The notes under the pieces are model-generated. The model did not search any database. It was not told the origin of the DNA and saw only the letters and a list, made by a program, of their open reading frames with translations. From Iris pallida (lineage: Eukaryota; Streptophyta; Magnoliopsida; Asparagales; Iridaceae): a stretch of DNA of 64,000 nucleotides. Positions 46,273 through 59,306 of the stretch are shown piece after piece; within the stretch, counting starts at the first letter, position 1, and each line of letters begins with the position of its first letter. The stretch covers positions 9,485,960 through 9,549,959 of the forward strand of contig JANAVB010016199.1 of assembly GCA_029216955.1 (NCBI GenBank). Reading direction: 5' to 3'. The position numbers and the translations under genes are program-made.

Positions 46273-47072
46273 ATGGCATCGTATTCCTCCAACTCCTTCT
46301 TCGATAAAGAGGGTTTTACTTCTAGTATCATAGACAATCATGTTTCTTCTAAATGCAAGAAATGTTCTAAGTGGAAAGCCATGGCTAAACAATCCTTAGA
46401 GATTCTTGACAACCTTCATTCTACAAATGAAGAACTTTCTGAAAAGGTTATTCATTTAGAAGAAACAAATGAGTTTTTGAGAAATAAAAACAATAATTAT
46501 TATCTAGACTTGATTCTCAAAACTCATCATGTGTTTCTTTAAAGAGTTTGAATGAGGCTTTAATCTTGAAAGTCAAATCTCTTTCCTCATCTATAGAAGA
46601 TCTTAAAAGTCAAATGCTTGTGTTAACTTCTTTGCACGATTCTTCTATTGATTCTTCAAAGAAACAAAATGATGATTTTATTTCTAGAATTGCTTTATTT
46701 GAAAAAAAGAATTATGCTTTAAATGCTAAATTTGATTCTCTTACTTGTTTGCATGATGATTTGCTATTAGAACATAATATTCTTAAAACAAAATCTTCTC
46801 ATGCTCACTCTAGAGATATTCATCATTCTAGTATGTCACATGTTCATAACCATGCTCATTCTGATACATGTGCACACACTAGCATTAGGTGCTTTTATTG
46901 CTCTCGCCTTGGACACATGAGCTTTACATGCCCTATTTGTAGGACCTTTACTACCAATGCTAGAGTAAGTGCTATATGGATCCCTAAAGCTAATAAATGT
47001 GGATCCGAGTTTATTTGGATACCAAAGTCTTCATCTAATATTGTAGGTGAAGCTTCTTGTATCGGAACATAG
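46273..47072 (+). pseudogene. Gag-like coiled-coil and zinc-knuckle protein (frameshifted)
   Basis: The ATG at 46,273 opens an 89-residue frame. A shift near 46,510 moves the reading into the next frame, which continues to 47,072. The N-terminal half is rich in Leu, Lys and Glu heptads (coiled coil). The C-terminal half is His-rich and has a zinc knuckle CFYCSRLGHMSFTC (C-X2-C-X4-H-X4-C), then IPKANKCGSEF. The end matches the end of the older element's gag (PKANKCGSKY, NIxGEAS), which shows common descent. The copia gag core present at 53,050-53,470 in the older element is missing here. Confidence 0.8.
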
Positions 47073-50000
47073 CACCGATGAGCGTGTTAGTGGTTGCAAA
47101 GCTCAAATGTCATCTTTCAAGCAATTGCACCAACACAAGCATGGCCACTAGATCCACTTTGGTAACATGCTAAACGATTCTCTTCTAAATTGTTTATATT
47201 TGTAGAATCTAGCATGTTTCTCTTTATGTCTTGCTACTAGCTCACATTGATATCCTTTAGTTGTCTTTTATATAAATCAATGTGAGATTCAATACTAGCA
47301 TGCTTAGTTGATTTTTTTTATTAATTCTTTTATCTAGCATGACTAGTTGCTCAGCTTAAATGATTAGTTCACACTATATAGTTTATCACTCATTTTCTAT
47401 TAAGTGTGACACATTTATATATGCATGCTCGTTATTCTTAATCTTTATTTATAAAGCATACATATCACTCTAGTCCATAGGAGCTTGGTTTTGATTTGAG
47501 TTAATATGATTTTAACTCTCCATTTTTAAAGTTTTTAAGATAGTTACTTCTTGCCGGTTTGTATTTAATATGTCATATTTATCTTAATCGGTATTTGTGA
47601 ATATATGTGTTTAGCACAAGCTTCTTATCACTTGACAAGTATATACTTATACTTTCACTTTAACCTTGTGCTCATATAATATATTCATTATTGATTCTCA
47701 TATTTTATTTTGATTAAACCTCTTATGAATCAATTATGTCTTTGCCTAATAAAGCTTATTTATATGTGTTTTGAATTTGTGATAGTTTTTCAAACATTCA
47801 TTAAGGATACATGACTATATTCATTAAAATTTTCATTTACATGTAGATTATGTATTTCTTATGTTGATATTTTTTAGTATAAATATCTTTATGTGGGCAT
47901 ATGAGTTAAGCTAAAGTTTTATATTGACTTGAAGAGTATTTAAATATACTTGTTAAGCTTCTTCCTTAAAGTCTTTTGATGATATCTTCTTGACTTTTTG
48001 GTTGGCATTATGGATACATGTTCTTAATTGACTTTTGATCTTTTCATGTATGCCTATTCGTGATATATATAGTTTCATATATATAAATGATTCCTAACTT
48101 TTGATATTTATTTGTTTTATACCTTTAAGTTAGGATGTTGAGAGAAAATGTGTGTTTATGTATTGCACTTGACTATTTATGGAAGTTCCTTTAAGAATCA
48201 CATGGTTTTGTGCTTTGTCTTGTTTTTATATTTACCTCCGTTTTTAGTGCACTTTTTCAAATCTATATCATCTATATATTTCTATAGTGCACTATGAAAG
48301 TTTTTTCGTAAAATATGATTCTTACTATCTTTAGCACATTTAGCTTTCTTGATCTTAATAATCTTTCATTGCTCATTCCTTGGATACTATGCTTTCTTAA
48401 AATTATTGTTGCCCAATGATGTTTTTGTAGCACATGAGAATACTTGTAATTATTACATCATATTTCTCATGAATTTAGCTACTATGGTTTGAGCTTTTGT
48501 GTTGAGATTTTTCCATTTCTAGAGAATACACTTATTTTATTATGGCTATAATATTTTGCATTCTCTAGATCGATCTATCATTTTATTATCTTGGGTTAAT
48601 CTCAATACTTGGCAAAGAGATTTATTTTATTGTGTTTTCATGAACATCTCTTTTGTCCTTTACTTGATGAGAGTCTAATTCATGTATTTTGCTATCTTCT
48701 TGCTCTTATCATTGCTTAGTAAAGAGTCTATAAATCATTTTGATCATTCAAAAATGTATGCCCTTAATTGTGAACTCTATGCTTAAGCAAGTATCTTTAG
48801 CGTTTGTGACTTAAGATTTAATGAGCACATTTATCTTGTTAATGACTTACCTCATTAATCTTAATTAGTTACGCAGCTTGCTTATATTGTTAAGCTATAT
48901 AATCTTTGTTCACATTCACTCTTCTAGCTATTATTTTTCGTTTCAATTTATATATGATATGCTAGTTTCCAAAAACAAAATGTATGAATTGTCTTGATGT
49001 ATTTTGTATTCTATTTTAGATACGTATGTCTTGTTCTCCAAAACTAGTTTGACAAACATTTGATTTGATCTTGTTTTTCAAAAGTGGTTTGTGATTCCTT
49101 ACCTTAGCTTCCTTCCATATTAGTCATTAGCATGTATCTCTTAAAATTTTCTCACTTTTGAGTCATGATTTTATCATATTATCATTTACATCTCTTCTTG
49201 ATTATATTTGCAACCATTTAAATGAGAATGACTATTTTCATATTTTTCATTGATTTATGAGATTTTATCATAAATATGGATTTGGGATTTTCTTTATGAG
49301 ATTTGTTGGATCATATTTAATTAATTTATTTTTATTGATAAAAGATCCTAATGGTTGAGTAGTCCTATATTATCTTATTCTGTGATTATCAAACTAATTT
49401 ATTACTCTACTTTGACTACTCATAGATTGCCACATATGGGCCTTTGCTATTTGAACTTTATGGTTTATTATTTACCATTAGCAAGGTTTAGATTTTTACC
49501 CGTTGATGGGTACATATATGTTGTAACATACCTAGTCCACGTAAAGTAATAAATTGGTTGATTCTTTCTTAATTAAATAATCATGGACCTGATGTTTTAG
49601 TTTTATTTTTATCTTATTTTTGAGCTATATTCTGTCTTTCATCATGATTGTTCTTAATTGACTTTATTCTTTTTCATGATGACATTTTTTCAAAGGATAA
49701 CATACATTGATCTATCATATTTAAATATGAGATCCTTCTATATAGATTAATGTATGCCATCTTTTGATTATACGTGCTTAATTGAAATATTCTTCTATTT
49801 TTTCTTTAGCGGGTATTAATTGGATATCTTCTTGACTAAAGATGATATTATTCGTCTTTTGACGATATTGTTGCCTTATATGTGTTGAGCAAGGAGAAGA
49901 AATCCATAGTTGATTTACCTCCAATTTTTTTAGTTCTATATTTTATGCTATAAGTGCTTTGGAACTATATACGCATATTTTGAGGGGGAGCAAATCAATT

Positions 50001-51201
50001 GATTCAATTTATTTATACCCTTAAATATGTCGTATTCCTAGTTCATCATGGACCCATATTTCTTCAATTTCATATCCTATTATTGTGGTCATGATAATTA
50101 ACTTTTGTGAAGGATTTATGAGAGTGTATGCAAGTGTCTTTTTTTTATTTATCTATCTCTTTTATATGGATTAAATAAGTCATCTTGTTAATATTAACTT
50201 TCATATCTTATCTTGATGACTATTGTGCTTTCATTGTTTTGGCTTTCCTTATATGCTTAATTGATTTGGCTTTTCTTATTGAGGACTTACCTAAAATTCT
50301 TGTCTATCTATATTGGTAATACTTTGAGGGAGAGCATTCAAGTCGACTGAATTTCTCCTTCTCAAGTATTTTTCTCCTTTACCTTTATGTTTATCTAAAA
50401 GGGTATTCATATAGCATGATAAGGTAATTGAGTTCAAATGAATGAACTTGGGTAAGCATATAGATTTTGCAAATAGTGAGATTATTCTATATCAATTGCT
50501 CTATTTTTTATTGATCATTCGTTTATTTTGTTCCAATATTTATTTGTGGACAATTTTGACTTTCAAATGGCTTTTTGATCAATGTTTCAAGTTTATATTT
50601 CAATTGGTATTAAGTTTATATCTTCCAACTATCTCACTTGGTTTTTTTTTATCAATTACTTTGCAATTATCTAATCCTCATGGGCTTTTGACTGAAATCC
50701 TTGATTGAAATCTTTTATTTGAATTGGTATATTACCTCCTTCCAAAACTAGAGTATTAATTCATATAATATTATGTTTTGGAGTTTCTTTCTTGGACTTC
50801 AAGTTGGTAAAACTATTTATTGACTGTTTTCAATTTTATTTGTTTTACCAACTATATTGTGTTTTGACAAGTTGTTTTCCATTTGGCACTCTACATTTGA
50901 TATGTAGTTTCTATACTTGTCTTTACACACTTCTCCCATTGTTCTTTATTTAGTATTTCTTGATCATGATTGTCTATCCCTTCCTCATGCTCTGATTTAT
51001 GTACTTAAGATTGATTTTCTTTTATCTCTTAGTACGGGGGAGCCTATTTTTGATCATGACAAAGGGGGAGAAGTAAGTTTAAGTATGTATTTATAAGTAA
51101 TCTAAGTAGTATGCTTTTAATGATATTGCTTATATCTCTTATAAATTAGTGATACATGCATCTATTGTATCCATACTAAACTTAACCGATTTGCCATAAT
51201 C
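47073..51201 (+). other. 4.1-kb non-coding interior of the inner element
   Basis: Very AT-rich sequence with no pol motif in any frame. The first 500 bp are similar to 54,526-55,368 in the older element. Purine tracts resembling the polypurine primer occur at about 49,980 (GAGGGGGAGC), 51,036 (ACGGGGGAGC) and 51,061 (AAAGGGGGAGAAG). Confidence 0.7.
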
Positions 51202-51215
51202 AAAAAGGGGGAGAT
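51202..51215 (+). promoter_or_regulatory. Polypurine tract of the inner element
   Basis: AAAAAGGGGGAGAT ends directly at the 3' LTR. Confidence 0.9.
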
Positions 51216-52857
51216 TGTTGGCCCAATGATTGTATCATATTTTTAAATATGGTTAATCTGTTAAGTTTAGCATTTCATTATCACTAATCTTTATACTATC
51301 GCTATAGCATTCCTACTTATACTTATACCTTTGGTGATATGTGCCTACTGGTTTACATATTAGTGATATGAGCTTATCTATCTTAAAGTTAATCGGGTTG
51401 CTAAAATCAAAACTATGTTTTTGATTGTGGTCATTCAATTAAGTTTAATCATTATGATATCACGAATATTTATTCTATCACCTTAGCACTTATACTTAAA
51501 CTCAACATTGTCCTAATGTGCATTAAACTTATCATACTTGCTACTATGTATATTGTTTTGTTCGTCTAACATGTACATGCAGAAAAGCAATAAGCAAGAC
51601 CAATGTGGACATATACAATGAAGAAATCATGGTGGGCCAAAGACGACAGATCCCACAAGATTTCTCTGAACTACTCGACGACATCTCCGGAGCCACGCAC
51701 TCGGGGGTTCCGCTACCCGGTCAGCGGACGGGGGTTGAGGGGGCAGCGTCCCTCGTCGGGGATTCGGGGGCGAAGCCCCCTAAAGGTATTCAGTTTTCAC
51801 AAACTGGATATCTTTGGACAGCTTCCACCAAGAGAAAAAGCCAGCACCTATCAAAGAAAGAAGCCAAGCCATGCCATTTTTATTTCAAGACTCTAAAAAA
51901 GCCTGCACCTGCTACAGTATTTTTGGAGTCTGTAATGAGTCTTAGGAATAATTGTAAATACAAGAAATGGATGGCAAAATCGAAAGCTAGGGTAGAAATT
52001 AACCCAGGGTCATTTTCGGATAAAAACTGGCATACCGACGGTATACCGGTCTATACCGACGGCATACCGATTTTGTTCACAGAAAGTTTCTGTCTACAAA
52101 ATCGGCATACCGACGACATGCTGGTCCATACCGACGGTATGCCGATTCAGTAACGTTTGAAATTCCAATGGTCGGATTTCGAGCGTTTAATGATCCCAAC
52201 GGCTATATTTCTAGTCGTTGCATTCCAGACCGGTATACTGACGGCATGCTGGTCCATACCGACGGTATACCGGTTCGCTGACTGAAAAGTTGCCTTTGGC
52301 TCTTTTCAATACTTTGGTTATAAATAGCCTTGAACCCCTTCATTCAAGGTTGATGCTTTGAGCCTAAAAATTTCTAAACTACCAAAGCCTATCCACAAAC
52401 AACTCTACAAAGCTTTCATTTGCCATCCATAAATTGTGTTAGAGTTATTGAGTTGAAAAGTAAGATCTTCATCTTATTGTATAAGGAGATCAAAACCTAT
52501 TGTGAAAGGTTGAAGTTGGAGAGTCTTCGTATCCAAACTCTCAGTTGAAGTTGGAGAGTCTTCGTATCCAAACTCTCGGTTGAAGTCGGAGAGGCCTTCG
52601 GACTAAAGCTCTCGTGCAAGAATTTGGCGAGTTCTTCGGATCCAAACTCGTGTGCAACTATTTACTCAAATAGTGGATTAAATTCGGAGAGAGTTCTGGG
52701 ACTGGATTGCCTCTTGGGAGGATACCAGGATACATCGGGTGTCGGTATTGTTATTGCTTCTTCTCTTGTACTTATATTTTTAAATTGCCCATTAGCTTGT
52801 GCTAAATGCTTGATTAGTTAGCTTGACCCTATTCACCCCCCCTCTAGGGTTCCTATA
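51216..52857 (+). repeat. Inner Sirevirus-like 3' LTR
   Basis: 1,642 bp and highly similar to the 5' LTR. The length difference is mainly an extra 35-bp copy of the GTTGGAGAGTCTTCGTATCC unit near 52,513-52,582. The last bases read CCTATA instead of CCTACA. Confidence 0.9.
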
Positions 52858-52862
52858 CTCCT

Positions 52863-53049
52863 TATAGAAATATTATTGCTCATACCAATTTCTCCTTCAA
52901 TTGCTATCCTAGCAAGGACTCTATTATTTGGCTTAACATCCTTGGAGCAGATCCTTATTATCAGAGCGGGTTATACAGGTAATGCGAGGTAACCCTGCTA
53001 TTATATTCATTATTATATAACTGTTGTTATATAGAGCACTGTATCACAT
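52863..53049 (+). other. Leader of the older Sirevirus-like element, right part
   Basis: Continues the leader broken at 44,597. It contains AGCAAGGACTCTATTA, also found just after the primer binding site of the inner element. Confidence 0.7.
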
Positions 53050-54525
53050 ATGGCAAGTATGTACTTCACAACTGAAGAGCAATCCTCAAATAGACTCCCA
53101 CTATTTGGTGGAACAAACTATAGTTATTGGAAGACACGAATGAGCTTCTACCTGAAGTCTCTAGATTTTGACTTTTGGTCAATTGTTGTCAATGGCTACA
53201 AAAAGCCTACTATCACTTCTATTCTCACGTCCTCTATAATCAACAAGCCTTATTATAGTTACACGAAGGAAAAGAAGAAGTTAGCTAGCCTTGATGCAAA
53301 AGCTATGCATATCTTTTATTGTACTGTAGACACAAATGTATTTAATCTTATTACTACTTGCACAACATCTCATAAAATTTGGAAAGTTCTTGAAGCTACT
53401 TATGAGTGCAGGTATGAAAGCAAAGCTATCAACTCCAGAGAGAAGGATAGTCTTCATAATGATGAAAATATATGCATGATGGAATTGGGATTTAAGGTAC
53501 AACACAATCCTTTATACGAAGAAGAGGTTGTATGTGACAACTGCAATAAGATAGGCCACATCCAAGAAGATTGTACTACTGCTAGAAAGGAGAGTCACTA
53601 CGAATGATCAAAAGAAGAAAGATCATCATATCACAAGTACACTAGCACGAGCATATGGTGTGAAAGAGAAGCAAGAGATTCTCAAGAAGAAGAAGAAGAA
53701 TAAGTGAGACCTCATAAAGCTATAAATTTATGCTCAATGGTATTATCTAACGAGGTACAGAATAATTCCCTTCTTGAAGAGAATAAATTTTCTTATGATG
53801 AGTTATCTGATACTTTCAGTGATCTATTAGAAGAACACAAGAAAGTATTAGATAAGTATAAGCAAGCTAGAAAGGATATTCTATCCTATAAGCGTGAGAA
53901 TGAGAAGCTTACTTGCTTATTGAATGATGCAAAAAATACTTCTACTTCTGATAATTCTACTGAGGTTTTTACACTTGAGTTTAGATTGCATGAGGCACTT
54001 GATTGCATTGAGAAAATCACTCAAGAAAATGCTAAACTTCAGGAGAAATTAGAATCAGAAAAGAAGAAGTATTCTATTGCTTCATGTAGAATTGATGTTC
54101 TTTCTGCTAAGTATGATGAGATCTGTGCTAACTCTAAAAAGTTAGAGATTAGACTGGGAAAGCAGGTAGTACAACCTACGACTCAGTCTAACACAAGACA
54201 CGTAGCACATCACAAAGTCACACACGACAGATCATCAAGAAAGGAAGTAAGCAAAGCTAAAGCTTCACATAACCATGCTTTCTATTACAAGTATCCACGC
54301 ACACCATGTCATCCCACTGCACGTTCTCATACTACTGCCCATAGCACTATTAATACTTTCTGTCATTATTGTGGTTTGAATGGACACGTTTCTAATCATT
54401 GTCAGATTAGAAAACTAGTTGATATAAACTTATGCAAATGGGTTCCCAAAGCTAATAAATGTGGATCCAAGTATTTACCAAAGTCTTCACCTAATATTGC
54501 AGGTGAAGCTTCTCATAACAAATAG
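53050..54525 (+). pseudogene. Copia gag of the older Sirevirus-like element (two stops)
   Basis: One frame with stops near 53,605 and 53,701. Residues 1-150 are a copia gag core (LPLFGGTNYSYWKTRM, LDAKAMHIFYC, IWKVLEATYE) ending with a first zinc knuckle CDNCNKIGHIQEDC. After the stops comes a long coiled-coil part (53,740-54,170) and a His-rich region. A second knuckle, CHYCGLNGHVSNHC, and the conserved tail KWVPKANKCGSKY follow. Two knuckles and a coiled-coil extension are usual for Sirevirus-type gag. No pol follows before the gypsy insertion at 55,369. Confidence 0.85.
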
Positions 54526-55368
54526 AACCATGGAACATGTTGGTGATTGCAAAGCTACAAAGGTCATCTTCCAAGCAATTGCACCAACATAAGTGTGGTC
54601 ACTAGAACCACTTCGGTAACATGCTTTCTAAATAGTTCTTAATATCTAGCATGTTCTTTTTGATGTCTTGCTACTAGCCCTCATTTATATCTTTTAAATT
54701 GTCTATTATTTTGAATCAATGTGAGACATAATCCTAGCTTGACTAGCTGTTTAGCTTAAATGTTTAGTTCACACTATATAGTATTTTATTAGTGTGACAC
54801 GTTTATGCTATTTACTCTTAATCTTTATTCTTGAAGCATGTATAGGAGCTTTTTTTGGTTAATATGTTTTTGACTCTCTGTATTTAATATTTTTTAATGG
54901 TCACTTCTTACCGATTTGTCTCTAACATGTCATATTTACTTTGATCGGTATTTTGTGAGTATGTATGTTTAGCACAAGTCTCATGTTTACTTGAAAAGTA
55001 TATACATATAATTTTATTTTAACCTCATGCTTGCATAATATATTCACTATTGATTCTCAAATTTTATTGTGATTAACTTCTTATGAATCAATTACATCTT
55101 TGTCTGACAAAGTTTATTTATGCATGTTTTTGATCTTGTGATAATTTTTTATGCTTGTTAATGATACATGAATAATTCATTGTCATTCATATATTGCTAA
55201 TATGTTTCTTATATTTTTGTATAAATATCTTTATGGGGATATATGAGTTAAGTTCAAGTTCTATATTATTTTAAAAAAGTAGTTTTTAAACTTGTGCTTA
55301 TCTCATACTTAAGCTATTGATTTTTTTTAAACAAATTTATGTTCTTATTTTATTTGCTTCTTCCTCAA
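54526..55368 (+). other. Non-coding interior after gag, cut by the gypsy element
   Basis: Aligns loosely with 47,053-47,960 of the inner element (AAGCAATTGCACCAACA, CTAGCATGTT, CTTGCTACTAGC). It ends at GCTTCTTCCTCAA, where the Tekay-type LTR begins. Confidence 0.7.
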
Positions 55369-57405
55369 TGTCACTACCACATTTCTAGTATGAGGGTATT
55401 TGGGTCATTTTTGAATTTTTAGGATTTATTGGAATTATTGTGAATTATTGAGATTATTAGAATTTATGTGATTTTTTGGTATAATTTATTTGAGGGTTAT
55501 TCTAGACTTTGACTAGTGTTGACTTTGGAGCCTAACCTAGATGCTAACCCTAGTGGTGGTGACTTGATTAGGTCATGTGACCCTAACCTAACACTAAGTT
55601 AATTCCTAATAGGTCATTTAGAATTTAAGTTAGAATAGAGAGGCTTTTAGTCATAAACCATGACTTATGGTTTTGAAACAATTAATTAGCAACTTAAGCT
55701 CATAGAGGCACAAAGCCCAACACATGTAAAACCTAACCCTAACCCTAACATGGCCGGCCAGCCCACCTAGAGATTCCTCCTATAAGTAATCTCTTCCATT
55801 AGGTTAGCCTCCTTTAAAAAGTTCACATTTAGAAAGAGAGGTATGCTCCATCTTTAGAAATTCATAGAAAATCCAATTTAATTCCTTTTTCCCTCAAACT
55901 AATTGAAATAGGTTCTAATTTAGGTATTCTTTCTGTGTGTGTAATTTATTTTTAGTTTGTTAATAATTTGGTGAAGTTTGTCCATCAAGAGGAACACCCC
56001 TCTTTGGAGCTTTTGAGGAGCTTTTGACACCTATAGGTAACTCCTTCAAAGCTTATTGAAATTGCTGTTATTATTGCATATTATCCTAGATCTAGGTGTC
56101 CCCTAGCTAACCCTAGATTTTTGTAGGATTTTGTGTCCAATTCGTGTCCTATTTAGACACGTATCAGTCCCTACACCTAGGTGTTCGAGGAAATGCCCCA
56201 ATGGACATTTCGATTTGGTTTTTGAATTATTTTTGAATAGGAATTTAGATCTAGATCTTGTTTGTGGGATTCCACTTGACTGAGTTGATTTCTAGTTGTT
56301 TTGTGTCGTGTTTTGCTCACTGGACACGGTCGCACACAAAGGGTTTTCCCTGTCCTGCTACTCGGGGCCAAATGCTCACTGGGTAGGACACGGGGACACG
56401 TGATACTTCGAGGACACATTGGTGCAGTGTCTGACACGACACTCCCCAACTGGCACGACCTCTCGTGTCGTGTCGAGGGAACATGAGACACTGCACTGAT
56501 TTTTACTGGATTTGGTTCAGTCCTTATCGGGTTCTGATACGCGCGTTTTGGACACGACTCGGGGACACGTGACCCAAATCAGGGTAACACATAGGTAGCT
56601 GAATCCTAGGCGAACCTAGGGTTGTGAGCATGAGGCTTGGTTTGGCCTGTAACACGAGCACGACACGCGTGCACGAGACAGTGCACCGTACAGTGTCCAG
56701 TTTGTGTTGCTTTTGGGTTTAATTAAATTTGACACGTTTGTGTCATTGTGGTGGACACATATTGGACTCTAAGACACGAACATAAGTTATATTTGCATTA
56801 CCAACCTCTGTTTTCCTATTTTAGCATGATTTGATACATCATTTCCTGTTACCTAATTTTCAGATATCAAGTGTTGATTCCTTGTATTCCAGTTTTGTAA
56901 ACCTAAACTTTGGCACCTAAATTAACTTAATTAGATATTGTTAATGAAAGTTTGAGACCCAATTATGTTGTACCTACATGTATTCTAGCTGTGGGTCGAT
57001 TTTGGAATGGATTGGTTGTGTATTGATTTCAAAATGGGGATTTGAAGTATTCAACTAAAAACAGAACTGTTTTTAATGAGAAGTCTCATATTTCATTGGG
57101 GTTATTGATTTAGAATGATATATGGGACTGAAAACTGGAATATGAAATTGGTTTCCTTTCCTTCCTTTCACTACTCACTGATTTTTCCTAATATCACTCA
57201 CTTGTATACTCACACATACACATTTACATACACACAGTGACACCCTCTCACATCACACCTGTGCACTACATTCATGACACACACACCCGCACTCAATAAC
57301 ACACACATGGCATGCAGCACAAACATGTTTCAGTCCATACACACACAGGTTTCTTTGATTCACACATACTTGACACATCTCCACATTTCCTATCTCTATG
57401 TGTAC

Positions 57406-57479
<74 letters not shown>

Positions 57480-59061
57480 ATCATGTGATGTATAAGTATA
57501 GGTATATAGATACAATATGGTATTCCTAATGTGTGTGTATTAGCCTAGGACTATAGCTATGGATGCAATGTGTGATGTTAATATAGTCTAGTATAGTAGT
57601 GTATTGACCAATATAGACTTGATAGGCCTGGTTTAGGCTTGTATGGTCTTGTGGGCTTGTTTAGACCTAGAATAACTTGTTTGACCTAATTTAGACTTGT
57701 TAGACCTAGTTTGACTATAGTTGACCTAGTTTGACTTCTAGGGTTGACCAGAGTTGACCAAGAGTTGACTTTGGTCTAGATTGACCTAGGTTCATGTAGA
57801 ATGCATTGAATTGCATCTTGTTATCATTGTAGACTTGTTGTGACATGTGCTGTTCTGATTAGGAGCCAGACACCTCTCCTCGGACAGTACATTTCATCCG
57901 GACACTCAGATACCAGGCGAGTACATTCTCTGATCATTTCATATCCTGTTTAGAATTATTTTCCTGCTTTAAATTACTTTACTTGATACTATCACGTTGG
58001 ACACACGGATTAGTACTATATGGATCCCTTTTTGAGATGTTATCCCTTTAGGGAGCATCGGATACTACATGTTCTGTGTGTTTCAGTTACATGGTGTATC
58101 ACTATGCTTCATGGTTCATTGAATCACTTGTGACATGTACTTTCATGATCACAGAGTCTTCCTTGAATCCCCCATTTATTGGGCTTTCCTAGAATCCCCA
58201 TTTATGGGACTATCATGTACCACCCTTCGGGGGCCGTTATATGAATCAAAACATAACCTGGCTGGATCCTTGTGTATTGATTGGGGGTACGGGGGAGTAG
58301 AAGTGGATATGTGAATAATATCCAAGTAGTGTAGCATCAGAATCATTCCATAGTATAGCATCAGAATCATCCTATGCCATTTACATGTCTATATTGTACT
58401 CTGACTCACTAGCCACTGTTAGTTCTCTATTTATAGTAGATATTTCTATTACAGTTCTCTCTCTGTTTACATACTGTATTTCTTTCAGTTCCTGTATCTT
58501 ACTTTACTGTATGATTATATTTTCTAACCTGCTATGAACTGTTGAGATGTATTGTGCTCGCTCCTGTCCTGACTGGACCTGTTGAAAATATTACAGAGGA
58601 CGAGGAGGAGGCCTGTGTGGATACTTTCTAAGGGACAGCCCTAGACGACACTTGTGAGCTGGACTCTCAGGAGGACCCAGCTCTAGCTGATGACATTACC
58701 CTACTGTCTAGACTAGCTTAGTTAGGCTTTATTTCTGTTCTTGAGATCTGGATTGTATATATTCTTTCATATTCAGTAGTTGAGACTTGTATTTCTGGAT
58801 GTTTGCTGAGATGTTATCTTAGACACTTAGACTTTTCTGATCATCTGCATTTCATTTGAGTTCTATATCATATCGTGCTTCTTCTTCCTTAGTTGTGATT
58901 GAGTTACATTCTGCTATGTCACCCCCATTCGGGGAGTATAAACTGCTTAGCATTATATTGTTAGATGTTGTGACCTAGGACAACGTTCTACCGCCGACAC
59001 TGCGGCGTAGGCTGGACGTACCCACTTCTCGTGCCCTTACTTTAGGGTACGGGTCGTGACA
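55369..59061 (+). repeat. Tekay/Del-type 5' LTR
   Basis: A 3,693-bp LTR whose ends are TGTCACTACC and GGGTCGTGACA; the terminal TGTCAC/GTGACA pair is inverted. It carries GACACG-rich sequence (about 56,300-56,760), CA-rich sequence and a (TA)n tract. Its last 500 bp match the LTR fragment at 28,013-29,658. The preceding five bases are CTCAA, the predicted target duplication. Very long LTRs are usual in the Tekay/Del lineage. Confidence 0.85.
57411..57476. repeat. (TA)n microsatellite
   Basis: An uninterrupted TA tract of about 33 units inside the LTR, preceded by CACA-rich sequence. Confidence 0.95.
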
Positions 59062-59306
59062 TATTTTTAGTGGTGGCCCATGCAGGTCTAGACTAGAAGT
59101 GTAGTGGTATTCGAACCAGAGTATCACTATAGCCTGCAGTAGGATATAAGACATTTGTTTTCAAGGTACTCAATCACATTAGGAAAAACTCTACTATTAC
59201 CATCTAAATCCTTACTGTCAATTGATTCTTTTGAATTTTAACTGTTCGCCTTTGTTATATCGCTTCTTTCTCAACAATTGATACTCTTGTTTGGTCTGTC
59301 TTCAGG
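59062..59306 (+). other. Leader of the Tekay-type element
   Basis: Starts TATTTTTAGTGGTGGCCCAT, shared with the leader after 16,801. The expected methionine tRNA binding site is not intact; TGGTATTCGAACCAGAG at about 59,109 and TGGTGGCCCATGCAGG at 59,071 are the only TGG-starting candidates. Confidence 0.5.

Larger units (their letters stand above)
44598..52857 (+). mobile_element. Sirevirus-like element with gag and no recognisable pol
   Basis: Two LTRs (1,607 and 1,642 bp) enclose a 5-kb interior. A perfect target duplication, CTCCT, lies at 44,593-44,597 and 52,858-52,862. The primer binding site TGGTATCAGAGC and a polypurine tract AAAAAGGGGGAGAT are normal. The interior codes only for a gag-like protein near its left end; the following 4.1 kb lack integrase, reverse transcriptase or RNase H motifs. 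This matches non-autonomous elements of the TR-GAG/LARD type, which rely on proteins from autonomous relatives. Repeated palindromes before the TATA box and several polypurine tracts are Sirevirus traits. Confidence 0.9.
43126..55368 (+). mobile_element. Sirevirus-like copia element (host of two insertions)
   Basis: The 5' LTR (43,126-44,484), primer binding site, leader and gag relic of one copia element. It is interrupted at 44,598-52,857 by a second, related element and cut at 55,369 by a gypsy element. Its own sequence is therefore 43,126-44,597 plus 52,863-55,368. It inserted into the second CACTA after CTTTC (43,121-43,125); the matching duplication is outside the window. Confidence 0.8.

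Noticed and set aside
44598..55368. Tandem LTR-interior-LTR-interior recombinant sharing one LTR
   Set aside because: The perfect CTCCT duplication at 44,593 and 52,858, and the continuity of the outer leader across it, show a nested insertion instead.
55735..55755. Telomere-like CCCTAA repeats
   Set aside because: Only CCCTAAC repeated about three times; the plant telomere unit is CCCTAAA and no longer run exists.
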